Source of the DNA: Gordionus sp. m RMFG-2023
Taxonomy: Eukaryota; Nematomorpha; Gordioida; Chordodea; Parachordodidae
Length of the DNA stretch: 64,000 nucleotides
Direction: 5' to 3'
Assembly: GCF_954871325.1 (NCBI RefSeq)
Contig: NC_088777.1
Span: 26,265,366 to 26,329,365, forward strand
Shown here: positions 1 through 13,087 of the stretch, in pieces
Layout of the letters: each line of letters starts with the position of its first letter
How positions within the stretch are numbered: position 1 is the stretch's first letter
Program-made: the position numbers and the translations under genes
The notes under the pieces: generated by a model
What the model saw: the letters and a program-made list of their open reading frames with translations, nothing else
The model's database searches: none
What the model was told of the DNA's origin: nothing

Positions 1-317
1 ATTTTTACATTTTGGTGTTATAAAAATTAGGTATATAATCCCTGAAGCCGAATTCGGGTCCTGAGCCATTTTTAGTTACGACATGAATATTATTATTTAG
101 TTCACATTAATCAGTAACCCAAAATTTAGTAATTTACCAGATTTTATAAAAAAAACAAAAAAATTGAGCAGACCCAGCGAGTCGACTTACACGAGCCGAC
201 AAAGTGAGCCGACCAATAAGGCTCATTTAGTTGACTTGAGTCGAAGTAGTTTTATCGACTAGAAACTAGGCTCGAGTCGCAGCTAAGTCGACTCGGCTTA
301 GCGGTTTAACAACACTA
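1..317. mobile_element. End of a TAGTGTTGTTAA-family hAT-type MITE, cut by the window edge
   Basis: The right terminus ends in TTTAACAACACTA at 317, the same end found at 38549, 54698, 55970 and (one base changed) 63761. Just inside it the sequence is rich in GTCGAC and GACTCGAG motifs (about 180-300), as in the giant family member at 43376-55970. No matching left end is visible, so the element probably starts before the window. Membership is inferred from the shared terminus; no TSD can be tested. Confidence 0.55.
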
Positions 318-2963
318 CACCTTACAACGTCTTGAGGGCATATCTCTTATTCCAAAACAGGCCTTTCGCTGACCTAAGATTTCATTGTTTTAACTTAGCA
401 GCTAAGTATAACCACTCATTTTTCGTTATGGCAGAAGCCCTTAAAAAACTTGGGGCTCATGTACATTCAACTTGGGGCTCACGTACACTCTTTTTATGCC
501 CATAGTCAAATGGAGGAAATTAATCATATCAAAGTTGTAAAAGGAGACTCATTACATGTGACCCCAAGGAGATTCAACCACCGCAGTAGATTTTCTTCAA
601 AATCTGGCGATCTAATTTCCTAAGCATTCACTCCTTCCTAGGGTATCATGTTCCTTTTTTTTAAATTTTTATTTAATGTTTTTTATATAATAAATTATAA
701 TTTTAATATATATTTTTAAATTGTCTACTCATATCATAAGAAATAAAATTATTATTTTTAAATAAAAATAGATTATATTATTCTAAACTATTATAGTTAT
801 GAACATTTAAATTATTTGTCGCTATTTTTAAGAAGATGTATTTATGTAACTCCTTGCTTAGTTACGAATTTAAGGGAAAACAAATTTTTAAGCTAGTAGA
901 TAGCGAGCTACATTCTTTGAAAAATAATTTTGCTAAAAGTAGCGTTTCAGCAGGTTAAGGCTATAGATAAGTTATTTTAAAGTATAAAATACTTAATAAT
1001 AAAATTTAAACATAAAGATACAAGTCCGGAACCATTACAGAATAATATATAATATAGGCATAATATATCGTACTAATTTAAGTAAACATCAATGATTTAA
1101 CATTAAATATCAAGTATTGCGAATGGTTTCAATAAATTAATTACCAAATGAATAGTGCTCGAGGATAGCATAAAGAAAAGATTAAAATGAGCATTATTAA
1201 CATATTTATCTTAGAAAAATTAGGAAAAATAAATTTATAAATTACATAATATATTATCAATATTGTATTTAACAATAATGATTTAAATAAATATTTGAGG
1301 ATTTGTTATAATAAGCCAAATTAACATTAAGAGATAGATTTTCAAATATTATAATAACTCATAACATTTTTGGAAATCAAAATTTTCTAGATGGCGCATT
1401 TTTATTTCAAAGTTGTTTCCCTATATGAAAGTAACGATCAATATCAAAATCAGGAGAAATATGATGATCAACCAATAGGCTAAAAAAAATATTTTTTAAA
1501 AACTATTAAAAATAGTTAATCAATATTATCTCTTTTTATTCTTATCTATTTTCTTTCATAATTCATCTATCAAATAATTTCTTAAATAAGAAAAAAGACA
1601 AATCAATTTTACGCCAAGTTTTATGATGACGAGTTATGAGCATTATATTGTGAGTTGCTTTGTTCATTCTTTGATTGACTTTTCCCAAATTTCCTGATAT
1701 GTCATCTATTATGTCTGAAATTTTTTAAATAAAAATTAAGGGTTATTAAACATAAGAGAAAAAAAATGACATAAACTATTTTTTATAAAAATCTTTTATA
1801 TATTAAAAAGGCAAATAAGATCCATTATCCCTCAATGTTAAAGAATATCTAAAATATATAAATGTCGATAAGGATATGGTAGATTTAGCTGTTCTTCCAA
1901 AAGTCACTTATTTTACAAAGTAGCTTTTATCATAAGTTTTATCTTAAAATCAACTGCCTTGTATTTTAACCCATTAAAGGTTAACAAGCAATTTATGGTA
2001 CATTGATTTTTAACTAACATTTTATCATTTATTCTTTTATTAAAATTTATTTAAAAAATCATATTAACTGCTCCCGAATTCTCGTTACATAATATTTTGG
2101 CGCATTTTTGCAAGTTAATAATTCGTTCTCCTATTCTCCATATTTTTAGATATATAATATATTCAGCATATATAAGATCATAGGATTAAATAATTAATTT
2201 AAAATTTTACTTAAATGGTATACTAACCATAAAGAGGTTCAATGATAATATACTTTTAGTAAAATTATCAAATTTTCTTTTGAAAAATTGAATTTAAAAT
2301 TAAATAAAAATTATTGTTATTAAAAAATAGTTATGTGAATTGTTTCTAAACCAGTTTGTCGTACTCCCACCTTGTAGTGCTCTCAGCAATGATTATGATT
2401 TAGAGAACAATTTTGTATGTTATTCTAATCTTCATAATGTAGCAGAAGATTGAAATGCATTCTAAATAAGCCTATTAATAATTTTTATTCTTCCTCAATC
2501 AGAAGGAACCGATTTAAATGCGAACTATAATTATTTAGTCGGAGAAAATCCTTTAAAATTATTTGACTTATTTTTTAGATGATGATCTCTATTCTTTTAG
2601 CGTTTGACCAATATCATATTTAGCGAAATATTGAATATAATTGCTGATTATAAAACAATGTTAAAAAGATTTTTATAGGAATTTTATAGTTGGTATTAAG
2701 GTTTTCTACTGGAGGGCTCAGGTAGAATAATATATAGCCATATCCATTATATTTATTCGAAAAATCCTGTCTCATTTAAAATTTAAAAAAATGAAACAAA
2801 GTTTAGTTTATCTTGTGCTGACGTCATATAAAGTCAAAATTTTATAATTTAATTCCAGTAATAATTTGATTATTTTAAAGATTATTAAAGAAAAAATAAT
2901 GTTCATCAAACTTCGTAATTTAAAGTAACATTAAATTTTAAAGATTTTTAATATGTTACCGCA
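318..2963. other. AT-rich stretch, no gene recognised
   Basis: I see no convincing coding region, RNA gene or bounded element here. There is a short near-duplicate 'cttggggctca' phrase at about 450-485. The rest is AT-rich sequence with stops in all frames. Confidence 0.5.
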
Positions 2964-3345
2964 TAGGGGAGTACAATAAGTGGGTTTTTAGCCCGCCCAC
3001 CCATACTACGGGCTGGCGTGAGTTTTCTAAAATATTATAAAGATTAGGCAGGTAGTAGCAAGAGGGTTGGATAAATTTTTAATACTTCTCGGGCGAAATG
3101 AGTAGAACAGACTTGATTTTATTAAAAATAATAGTTTTATTTCATAATATAGCATATTATACATGTTTAATTAAAATAAATAAATAAATAAAGAGCCAAC
3201 CATCCATTAAAATAATATTTAAACATTAACAAATTTATAGAAAAATGGGTGGGCGGGAAAATTTAAAAAAAAAGATTATAAGCGAGTGACGGGTTAAAAA
3301 ATTTAAAACAACTAGTAGCTAAAACCCGTTTTTTGCAGACCTCTA
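2964..3345. mobile_element. Small GC-ended TIR element (hAT-type MITE, probable)
   Basis: The left end (TAGGGGAGTACAA, then GGGTTTTTAGC) and the inverted right end (TAGAGGTCTGCAA, then CGGGTTTTAGC on the complement) form imperfect terminal inverted repeats. GC-rich subterminal blocks (GCCCGCCCACCC on the left, GGGTGGGCGGG near 3246) stand out from the AT-rich interior. The two 8-bp flanks do not match, so the boundaries are approximate. No coding capacity. Confidence 0.45.
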
Positions 3346-4266
3346 ATATCGTTTATAAACTTTAAAAAACCTGTCAATATATTTATATTTTCAGGATAGA
3401 AGATCAAAAGTTTTTTACACAGGAAATAGATGCCCACATTAATAAAATGTGAATATTTTTACATATTTTTTATAAATTAAATATTTATTTAAATTATAAA
3501 AAAACGTTCCATTTTATTTCTCGTGCATATTTATTACAAGGTTTCCCATAAAAAGGAAAAGTCAAAAAGGAAAATCGTAATTTTTTTAAATTTTTTGTCA
3601 ATTTTTCTTAAATTTTTATTTATTTTTGTTATTCCTTCTTAATTTATTTCTAAATTTTTGCGATTTCTTTACGTTTTTTTTCTTACTGATCTTTTCTCAA
3701 TTTATTTCTAACTTTTGCGATTTTCTTTATTTTAATTTTTCTTACTATATCTTCTCTCAATTTATTTTTCTTCTCATTTTTGATAATTATTTTGTATTTT
3801 TAAAAATATTTTATAAATTTAGGTCCATTTTTTTAACAATTCTTTACGTTTTTTTTAATCATACATACAATATCCTTTTTATGATATTTCCATTGTTATC
3901 TTTTACGTACATTTCTAACCTTTTCAATCTCTTTAAGTCATTTTTAATCTTTATTTTTTTGAGCATTTTTCAATTTTCTTCTTCTCATTTGTGATAATTA
4001 TTTTATAAAATTATATTTAATGTTTTTGGCAGACAATATAATTACAATTGCTAAATTAAATTAATCGTTTGGTTATAATGTACCTTTTTAAAATTAAATA
4101 AGTTTGAACTGTAATACCAAACGATATGTAAATTAGTGATCTGCATCGGGCCTAATTTTTCAAGCCCGGCCAGGCTCGAAATTTTTTTAAAAAAAATTTA
4201 CCGACACGGCCCGAATTTATTTAAATATAAAAATTAATTTTTATAATTACTCAAAATAAATTATAT

Positions 4267-5815
4267 ACAGGGTTTCCCATTCAAAAAATTAAAAGTCCCA
4301 AACAAAAAAGGAAAAGTTTTAATCATAAAAGAAAAAAGACCGATCAAAAAAGGAAAAGGGTCGATCATAAAAGGAAAAGGTTCAATCAAAAAGGAAAATT
4401 CCCAAAAAGAAAGGATAAAGTCCGATCAAAAAAGGAAAAGTGTCAAACAAAAAAGGAAAAGGTTCAATCAAAAAGGAAAAGTGTCAAATAAAAAAGAAAA
4501 GGTCCAATAAAAAAATGAAAAGTGTCAATCGAAAAGGGAAAATTCCAAAAAGGAAAAGTGTCAATCAAAAAAGGAAAATTCCCATTCAAAAAAAGAAAAT
4601 TGTAATTTTTTAAAATTTCTTGTCAATTTTTCTTAAATTTATATTTATTTTTGTTATTCCTTCTTATTTTATTTCTAACTTTTTACGATTTCTTTACGTT
4701 ATTTTTCTTATTGTATCTTTTCACGATTTCTTTACGTTACTTTTCTTACTGTATCTTTTCTCAATTTATTTCTAACTTTTTACGATTTTCTTTACTTTAT
4801 TTTTCTTACTATATCTTCTCTCAATTTATTTTTCTTCTCATTTTTTGATAATTCTTTTGTATTTTTAAAAATGATTTATAAATTTTGGTCCATTTTTTTA
4901 ATAATTCTTTACGTTTTTATTTAATCATACATAAATATTCTTTTTATGATTTTTTCATTGTAATCTTTTACATACATTTCTAACCTTTTCAATCTCTTCA
5001 TTTTTAATCTTTATTTTTTTGAGCTTTTCTTAATTTTTTTCTTCTCATTTTTGATAATTTTAAAAATAAGAATTTAAAAATGATTATATTTTATTAATTT
5101 ACATATCGTTTGGTATTACAGTTTAAACTGATTTAATTTTAAAGGTACATTATAACTAAACGATTAATTTAATTTAGCAATTGCAATTAAATACAATAAT
5201 CATTCTTAAATTTTTATTTTTAAAATTATCAAAAATGAGAAGAAAAAATTGAGAAATGGTCAAAAAAATAAAGATTAAAAATGAAGAGATTGAAAAGGTT
5301 AGAAATGTATGTAAAAGATTACTATGAAAAAATTATAAAAAGAATATTGTATGTATGATGAAAAAAACGTAAAGAATTGTTAAAAAAATGGACCTAAATT
5401 TATAAATTACTTTTAAAAATACAAAAGAATTATCAAAAATGAGAAGAAAAATAAATTGAGAGAAGATATAGTAAGAAAAATAAAATAAAGAAAACCGCAA
5501 AAGGTTAGAAATAAATTGAGGAAAGATACAGTAAGAAAATCAATGTAAAGAAATGGCAAAAAGTTAGAAATAAAATAAGAAGGAATAACAAAAATAAATA
5601 AAAATTTAAAAAAATTGACAAGATATTTTAAAAAATTACGATTTTCCTTTTTTGAATGGGAATTCTCCTTTTTCGATTGATACTTTTCCTTTTTTGATTG
5701 GACCTTTTCCTTTTTTGATTGAACCTTTTCCTTTTTTGATCGGACTTTTTCCTTTCTTTTTGGGAATTTTCCTTTTATGATTGACACTTTTCCTTTTTTG
5801 AATGGGAAACCCTGT
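4267..5815. mobile_element. Inner foldback element (second copy of the 3536-6785 family)
   Basis: It starts ACAGGGTTTCCCATTC and ends GAATGGGAAACCCTGT, perfect inverted ends. The flanks aaattatat (4258-4266) and aagttatat (5816-5824) match 8 of 9, fitting a 9-bp MULE-type TSD. The arms (about 4267-5090 and 5190-5815) are inverted repeats around a short unpaired centre at about 5095-5175. That centre is the reverse complement of 4060-4128 in the outer copy, so the two copies sit in opposite orientation. Each arm begins with a tandem array of a roughly 20-bp 'aaaaggaaaag' unit. No transposase. Confidence 0.75.
4290..4610. repeat. Short tandem array (unit about 20 bp, AAAAAAGGAAAAG core)
   Basis: Repeats of 'aatcaaaaaaggaaaaggt' with small variations form the subterminal part of the left arm. 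The complementary array ('ccttttttgattgaac') closes the right arm at about 5640-5800, and the outer element's right arm repeats it at about 6420-6785. These arrays create the Lys-rich spurious reading frames seen on both strands. Confidence 0.7.
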
Positions 5816-6785
5816 AAGTTATATGGCGTCTAGTTTCTATAAATAAAATCTTATATTTTTATTTTACATTAAAAATTCAACATAAAGCCCGACCCGGCCA
5901 GAATTTTTTAAAAAAATATTAGGCCCGGCCCAGCCCGAACCTCTTTTTAAAAAAATAGGCCCGAGCCCGAAGCTCGTTTGGGCCGGGTTCGGGTCGGGTA
6001 CAGTTGTAGATCTCTAATATAAATTAATAAAATATAATCATTTTTAAATTCTTATTTTTAAAATTATCAAAAATGAGAAGAAAAAAATGAGAAATGCTCA
6101 AAAAAATAAAGATTAAAAATGACTTAAAGAAATTGAAAAGGTTAGAAATGTATGTAAAAGATTACAATGGAAAAATCATAAAAAGATTATTGTATGTATG
6201 ATGAAAAAAAAACGTAAAGAATTGTTAAAAAAATGGTAAATTTCTAAATTATTTTTAAAAATACAAAAGAATTATCAAAAATGAGAAGAAAAATAAATTA
6301 AGAAAAGATCAGTAAGAAAAAAAAACGTAAAGAAATAGCAAAAATTTAGATATAAATTAAGAAGGAATAACAGAAATAAATAAAAATTTACGAATAATTG
6401 ACAAAAAATTTAAAAAAATTACGATTTTCCTTTTATGAATGGAAATTTTCCTTTTTGATTGACATTTTTCCTTTCCTTTTGGGAATTTTACTTTTCTATA
6501 CACTTTTCCTTTTTTGATTGGTCCTTTTCCTTTTGTTTGACACTTTTCTTTTTTTGATTGAACCTTTTCCCTTTTTGTTTGAACCTTTTCCCTTTTTGTT
6601 TGACACTTTTCCTTTTTTGATCGGGCTTTTTCCTTTCTTTTTTAATTGACACTTTTCCTTTTTTGTTTGGACCTTTTCCTTTAATGATTAACTCTTTTCC
6701 TTTTTTGATCGGACCTTTTCCTTTTATGATTAAAACTTCTACTTTTTTGATTGGGACTTTTCCTTTTTTGAATGGGAAACCCTGT

Positions 6786-7956
6786 ATGTTAATTATTATA
6801 AACACATTTGGACAAATTGATATACTATACTTAAGCTATTGCTTTTCCATCTTTAAACAAGAATTAGAGGATTTAAATAAATGGTTTCTAACATTAATAT
6901 TGAAAGCAATCATGGATTTTGGTAAAATATCTAACCCTATATAAAGATCCGTTGGCATGATACAAGTAATATGGTAGTGGTGGGATACATCGTCACCTAA
7001 AATCATATTATTATATCGAAAAGTTGAAAGAACCGATATAAATATGCTAAATGAAGATCTGATGGCATGATGCAAGTAATATGGTAGTGGTGGAATACAT
7101 CGTCACCTAAAATCATATTATCATATATCGAAAAGTTGAAAGAACCGATATTAATATGCTAAATGAAAAACATTTTTATCGCACATGTTATTTTCTTCTA
7201 GACCGGTTGAAAGGCAATTTTATTTCTATAATGGATAGATTTAACCAGCAAACATTAAGTGATGAAATATTTAAATTATTAATTTTCGATATTTGCAAAG
7301 GATGTACTGAGAAACTTGTATAAAATATATTTCGCTGGACAACTTACGCATAATATTTTTAAGGTCGGCCAGAAATTTTACAATTTTTTCTAAACTAGGA
7401 AATAAGCAAATTATTGTCTTTTTTCCTTCATAAAAATATTACGGACTGGACAATTATTACTTATACTAGTCAATAACCTGTCAAGAATGACGGGGTTGAA
7501 GGGTAATTAGTTTGTGTATATGGTACTAAATATACTTTATTAATATATTTTATAAAAATATTAAAATTTAGGCGAAAAGAGGTAAATTTGTGAATCACCA
7601 TAAGATATTCTTAATTTCTGATTCATCTATCATCGAATAAGGGAGAAAAGTATGATGACCCGTCTTTCTTGAAGGGCAAAATGAAAAATATCTAACTAAG
7701 AGTACCAGAGCTCCCGTTAGCCAGCATTGCTGAGCTCGTCAAAAATGATGGGGAATGAGAATTTTCTCCTTACTCTAATGATAGTTGTTACATGGTATTT
7801 TACCAATTTTTATTCTTTATAACCCCCTCCCACCTTCAGGCAAGGCCCAATCCATTAAAACTAAGTTTAAATGTTATGTTTTGAGTTTAAAACTTTTAGT
7901 TGATACCCATATCAAAATCAATATTATTTGTTAAAATATTACTGATCATCTATGCC
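6786..7956. other. Intergenic stretch with one tandem duplication
   Basis: No gene recognised. It contains the 110-bp duplication at 6944-7163. Short GGTCGGCCAG-type fragments at about 7360 may be remains of GC-ended hAT-type elements. Confidence 0.45.
6944..7163. repeat. Two-copy tandem repeat, period 110 bp
   Basis: Copy 1 begins aagatccgttggcatgat at 6944. Copy 2 begins aagatctgatggcatgat at 7054 and runs to about 7163. The copies differ at only a few positions. Not coding, function unknown. Confidence 0.8.
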
Positions 7957-10925
7957 TAGACATGTGCGCCGCCGGTCAAATGCGCCGCCGCCGGTGATTT
8001 TGACCACGCCGACGCTGGGCGCCTAAAAATTTACGGCGCCCAACACGCCGCCACAGATGTAAAAATTCGGCGGCGTGATACATTTTTTATTATTAATTTA
8101 TTTTATATATTATTTATGAATTGTAATTAGAAGAAAAATATTAAATATTTTTTGAATTATTAAAAAATGCGATTTCATTTTTTAAAATTAATAAATATTA
8201 TTTGCTATAAATTTGATTTGTAATAATCCATATTCGCACACTTTGGGCAGGTTTGTGACCAACATGATAGATAAAATAAGATTAGGACATTAAATTTGAA
8301 AAGGTAATTCTATATTTTATTCTTTTATTTTTATGCTTCATAAAATCTAAAACTCGTTATATAAAGTTTATTTTGTATCATAATAGGAAATTTTAATTAA
8401 TGATTTTTATTTTGTTGCCATTATAACATATAAAAAAATACCAGGACTAAAACAATTATGATGGATGCAGCATTGCAATACCCTGTAACAAAATATAGTA
8501 TATCCTTGCAAGCAAAGCCTTCTTTTGCATGGAAACATTTTGGATCCTTTATTAAAAACTGACACAAATAATAAGAGAACCAGTGTTGCTACAGATAAAG
8601 TTTTTTGTAATATATGGTTGCAAATAGCACTTGATAAAGATGGTGAGGATGAAAATAATTATTCATTTTCAGAGTAAATTTTTTGATTTATTTTAAAAAT
8701 ATTTATAAATTTTTTAATTAGTTATTTAATCAAATCTTTTTCAAAAAATATCAGCACATCAAATATAATAAAACATTTACTTGACAAACATGATTTATCA
8801 TGTAAAGAAGAAATATCTAAACAAAATTTAAAGTTATTTTTCAAACCCATTGTAAAAGATACAACTGACCCTATAAAAGATAAAAAATGGATTCTGGTAA
8901 GGAATTATGTTCTTATGTGTTGCAAGGATTTAATGCCATTTTCTTCTATAAATAATACTGTGCAAGATTTTCTAAAGGTTATTTGTAAAATCATTATAAT
9001 TTTTTATAGGGAAATTTTAACTGTTAAGATATTTAATTATTTTATAGCATCCCACATTTAGAATTTTTCATGGCATAATATTTTTATTATTAACTTTTTA
9101 TTATGTAGAAATATGGCATTATTTCAGATACCAAAGAATTACCAGATAGAACTACAATTAGCTGGAGTGGATTAGATGATGTGTATTTATCAATGAAAGC
9201 ATACATATGGCAACAAATTAATATAGGTCCTAAATTTTGTGTTATAACTTTTGATATGTGGACCGATAAATATAGACGGTGAAATTATATCACCTTTACA
9301 TTTCACAAAATAGATAATAATTTTAATATTGTATTTTATACATTGGCGACACATCATGTCACTCAAAAACATACCGCTAAAACTATTCTTTCCGAAATAG
9401 AAAAGGTTGAATGATTTAGGGTCCAAGAAAATTCAAATGGTTACAGATACAGGACCCAATGTAAAGAAAAGTGTTCGTCTAAGAGAATATGACCATCATT
9501 TATGTTTGGGGCATGGATTACATAATCTAGTGACAGTCGATGGAATAAAAAAAGTTAATAAAATAGAAAATCTCATTAAAAAAGTGGGAGAAATTATATT
9601 TGCCTTAAGATTCAACACAACGGATTTTGAAAATATAAACGATATCGAAAATAGAAAATGTTTTGAATCGATATCCATCGGATATTTTAGATTTTATTGA
9701 TAATGATACTTTTTATGAAGATCGTTTGGGGTTTGATGATGATAGTGAAAATCATATGAGAAAAAACATAAAACCTTAAAATTAAATGTGCCTACACGTT
9801 GGGATAATATTTTAATAATGCTGGAAAGTGTGACTGGCAATAACAAAAATCCTATAAATATTCTATTCAATAGAATGGAGAAACCGGATCTCAAATTATT
9901 TAACTCCGATTGGGACTTGGTGCATGAACTTTTAAATTTTCTTAAAACTATCAAAAAAACTGTTGAATTTTTATCTGTCCAAAAAGGAGTTACTATAAAT
10001 TGACCTTATTATTTCGTAGTGAAATTAAAAATCATTTAATTGTAAAAGAATATGATAGTCCTCCCATAGCATCCCTTAAACAAAATATGCTTACTAAATT
10101 TGATCATAGATTTCCAATAACCGATCTTCAGGCAGTATTTTAAAATACATAAATTATTTTTTATATATTATTTCTCTTTCTTTTATTTTTTTACTTAGGT
10201 GTTAGGAGCACTTTTGGATCCTCGTTTTCAATCAATAAACATAGTAAATGAATATTTAAAAGAAAAAAATATTACTCCGGTTGAATTTTTATGTCAACAC
10301 GCTACCTCTCTACGGCCTTACACGGACGATTTAAACGAATGTGAAACGACAGAAGTTGCTTCAAAACTCGATTATCTTAAGTCGTTGGCTACGAATTCAT
10401 CTATTCAAAACAATAGCCTGGAACAATAACACTATTTAACTAGTTTAGAAAAAGAGTGTTATTCATTATTTTCGCCTTATAATTTGGAGATAAAAGATGT
10501 CTTAGATTTTTGGAAGATAAGAGCATTGGATCTTCCTAAACTTTCAATATTAGCTAGAAAGGTCCTGTGCTTTCCAACTAGGAGCACACCCAACGAGCGT
10601 GTATTTTCTATAGCTGGGCTCACTCTGAACTCTAAAAGATCATTATTATAAATCTTAATAAAACAATATTTATTCATGATAATTATAACTTAATAAAATC
10701 ATTAAATTATAGTTTTAAACATAATAAAGTATAAATTTTATTTTAAAAGTGTTTCCAATGAATTAATAAATTTATTTAAAAAAATTTAAGTTAGAAAAAT
10801 ATTTGACGCCGCCGCGCAGCCGCCAATTTTTGTGGCGGCGTCTAAATCGATTGGCCGCCGCCAGCCGATCATTTAAAAAAAAGAAACGCCGCCGCCGCCG
10901 AAAATGCTGTCGGCACACATGTCTA
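7957..10925 (+). mobile_element. hAT transposon, decayed, 2.97 kb
   Basis: The terminal inverted repeats are TAGACATGTGCGCCGCC (left) and TAGACATGTGTGCCGAC (complement of right). They are flanked by tctatgcc (7949-7956) and tctatgac (10926-10933), an 8-bp hAT-type TSD with 7 of 8 matching. Both subterminal regions are full of GCCGCCG blocks (7967-8085 and 10803-10910), a sharp GC contrast with the AT-rich interior. The plus strand between them holds a multi-exon hAT transposase relic. The relic at 41296-42730 is a relative. Confidence 0.85.
8505..10700 (+). pseudogene. hAT transposase relic, multi-exon
   Basis: Pieces of one hAT transposase lie in order on the plus strand. A BED-like start (FAWKHFGSFIK, about 8524) is followed, after a likely intron ending tatcag near 8754, by SNIIKHLLDKHDLS. 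Next come the catalytic-core piece with ITFDMWTDKY (about 9250) and VTDTGPN (about 9440), then CLGHGLHNLV (about 9500). VPTRWDNILIMLES follows at 9788, LGALLDPRFQS at about 10200, and the dimerisation segment with STPNERVFSIAGLTLNSKRS at about 10580. Likely introns separate at least four exons. Frameshifts (for example between the DMWTDKY and TDTGPN blocks) and in-frame stops show it is dead. Role in life: binding the TIRs and cutting and pasting the element. Confidence 0.85.
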
Positions 10926-10933
10926 TCTATGAC

Positions 10934-13087
10934 TAATGTTTGATATTGAAAATTCCCAAATAAGGTTCAAGGTCATAATAATTTTGAAATAATATTTTTA
11001 AAAATCATAGTGAATTTAAAATTACAATCTAAATCAGATTTTATGGGCCTTGGTTTATTTGTTTAGGTCAATGTTTGATCCATTGTTAATAATAAAAAAA
11101 TTCCCAAGCGTTCAAGCTGATAATAATTTGAAAAATTTTCCCCAAGCGCAGCCCAATATAATTTATAAAATATTTTCCAAGCCCTACCCGAACCCATTAC
11201 AATTTTAAAAATTTTTTATCAAACCTGGCCAACCGATAATAATTTTGAAATTTTTTTCAGCGTCCAATAAAAAAAATATTATAAAAATATTTTCCAAGCC
11301 CAGTCCGACCCATTATAATTTTAAAAAATTTTTCTCAAACCTGGCCAACCGATGATAATTTTAAAAAAATTTTCCCAAGCCTGGAACTTCCAATAAAAAA
11401 AATAAATATTGATATATTTAATATAGTTTCACTAATAAGAAGAATTGTATTACAAAATTTAATATAGAGGGGGCTAACTGGAAGGAACGATTGCCTATCG
11501 AACGTTAAGTAAGTGATTCGAATCTCATTGATGTATAAAAAAAAAATTTTTTTAAAAATAATGGTATATAGTCTAACATGGAAAGTTGATAGAAAAAATT
11601 AAGATTATACGAAAACGTTTATTTCTTGATTTATATATTAGATTACTGGCTGGGCCGACCCTATTCAAAAAATTTCATGGACGGTCCGGTTTCACCTCGG
11701 CTCCCACCCTATACCCCCTAACAAATTAAAATTAGCAGGAATATAAGAAATTCAATTAGCAAAAAAAGGAAATTCAAATCAAAATTGTCAACCTCCAATT
11801 TTTCAATTTCTATCAAAAAAAAAAATATTGGAGAAAAAAACCGACGTGGACTTGAACTTCACGATTTATTTGAGTGGCAGTTTGTTTTTGTTTAGAGACT
11901 TGATTGGCTAAGATTTCCAGATTGTTCTCTTGTTCTTTGTATTTGGTAAAATATCATTTTAAAATCTTTGAGAAATAAAAGAAATTACAATAGGAAAATA
12001 ACATTTAAGTGAAAGTAGAGCCCTGCATTGGACCCATTATTTCGCATCCGGCTAGATCACAGAACATTTTTTTTGTTCGAACGATCTAATCAGAGTATTT
12101 TTCTCCAAAAATTTTATTTTAGAATAGGTCCTACCCAATATTTCACGAAACCGGAATAATTATAAGTGCCAAAGGAAAATAAAAATTTTTCGTGTTATCC
12201 TTGAAATATTTCAGAAACTAGAGGTCAAATTATAGGTCCGACCTGAATTTAAAAAAAAATTACTTTAGGACCGGCCAGTATTAAAAAATGGCCTATCCAA
12301 AATTTTTAAAATGATACCATTTCTTGACTCGTTCCGGACAGGGTTTTCGAGCTGGTCTTTAATTTATTATTAAAATTATTATTTCAATCAATCAATATTT
12401 TGCCGAGGTCCTAGTTCTTAAAATTTTAAAATCAAGGACTGATTCGACCGAGTCGGAGAGAATTTCTGTCCGTGAAAATATTTAGATGAAAGCAACCAGA
12501 AATATATTTAAATAATTCTACTTGAATAAACATTGGCATTAGTATGCAAACTGCTGCGAATGCCAGGGCATCTCCGAAAATAATTTTTTTTTATTTAGAC
12601 ACCCCTAAGTGTTTGGTGGCATTCTTAGACTAAAAAATATAAATGTTAAAATTTTTAAAAAATAGGAAAAATCTTATCATCTTTGGAAATAATTATCGGC
12701 CTTTTTATTTTCAAATATTTATTGGATTAAAATGGAGTGCAAATTACTCTACGTCGGATTTGAGTTTTGAATTACAAAAACCTAGAATCTACATCAAATC
12801 GAAAGGCGACATAGCTTTTTCCAAATTATATGAATGGCCAAGCTGTTTATCTTTTAGTCTATACATAATATACCAATTTGAATAACTAATCGTAAAAGAA
12901 AACAATCTTCTATATAAGCTGGCATTTTTTTATTCAGCTGATATTCAGAATACGGATATTTATAATAAAATCTTCCTATAAAATTGTTTAATCCAGTCAC
13001 GTAATTTAATTTTTTCCCGATTAGGGTTTAATAAAAAATAAATTTAAATTGTATCAATTAACGAGTTTATAAACATAAGATATATAT
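10934..13087. other. Intergenic stretch with eroded GC-rich TE fragments
   Basis: At 10950-11400 a phrase like 'aattttcccaagccc' followed by 'gaccca' recurs several times and looks like worn GC-ended hAT-type elements. Similar GGCCGACC or GGACCGGCCAG fragments occur at about 11650-11710 and 12215-12300. None has ends I can pair. An 80-residue frame at 12643-12885 resembles nothing I recognise and I do not call it a gene. Confidence 0.4.

Larger units (their letters stand above)
4134..6016. mobile_element. hAT-type non-autonomous element nested in the outer foldback element
   Basis: The termini are TAGTGATCTGCATCGGG and, on the complement of the right end, TAGAGATCTACAACTG. Subterminal blocks are GC-rich (GGCCCGGCC type). 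The flanking octamers atgtaaat (4126-4133) and atataaat (6017-6024) agree at 7 of 8, as expected for a hAT TSD. The interior is mostly a second foldback element (4267-5815); without that this element is about 330 bp. The 363-bp element at 52673-53035 shares the left-end sequence and is probably a relative. Confidence 0.75.
3536..6785. mobile_element. Outer foldback element (MULE-like, non-autonomous), split by an insertion
   Basis: The ends are ACAAGGTTTCCCAT (left) and AATGGGAAACCCTGT (right), and the arms are long inverted repeats of each other. The flanking 9-mers atatttatt and atgttaatt match at 7 of 9 positions, fitting a decayed 9-bp TSD. A second copy with cleaner ends lies inside at 4267-5815. 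A hAT-type element (4134-6016) is inserted at the centre, between the arms; without it this copy would be about 1.36 kb. No transposase is encoded: the apparent reading frames in the arms are Lys/Phe-rich low complexity. MULE assignment rests on TSD length and long TIRs only. Confidence 0.65.

Noticed and set aside
3626-4848. Phe/Leu/Ile-rich reading frames of 65-122 codons
   Set aside because: They lie in the T-rich arms of the foldback elements and reflect repeated low-complexity DNA, not protein families.
5413-6805. Lys/Glu-rich reading frames (KKEKVQSKKEK type)
   Set aside because: Translation of the AAAAGGAAAAG tandem arrays; the same array reads as Phe-rich on the other strand.
12643-12885. 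80-codon frame
   Set aside because: No recognisable family, no neighbouring exons and composition like random AT-rich DNA.
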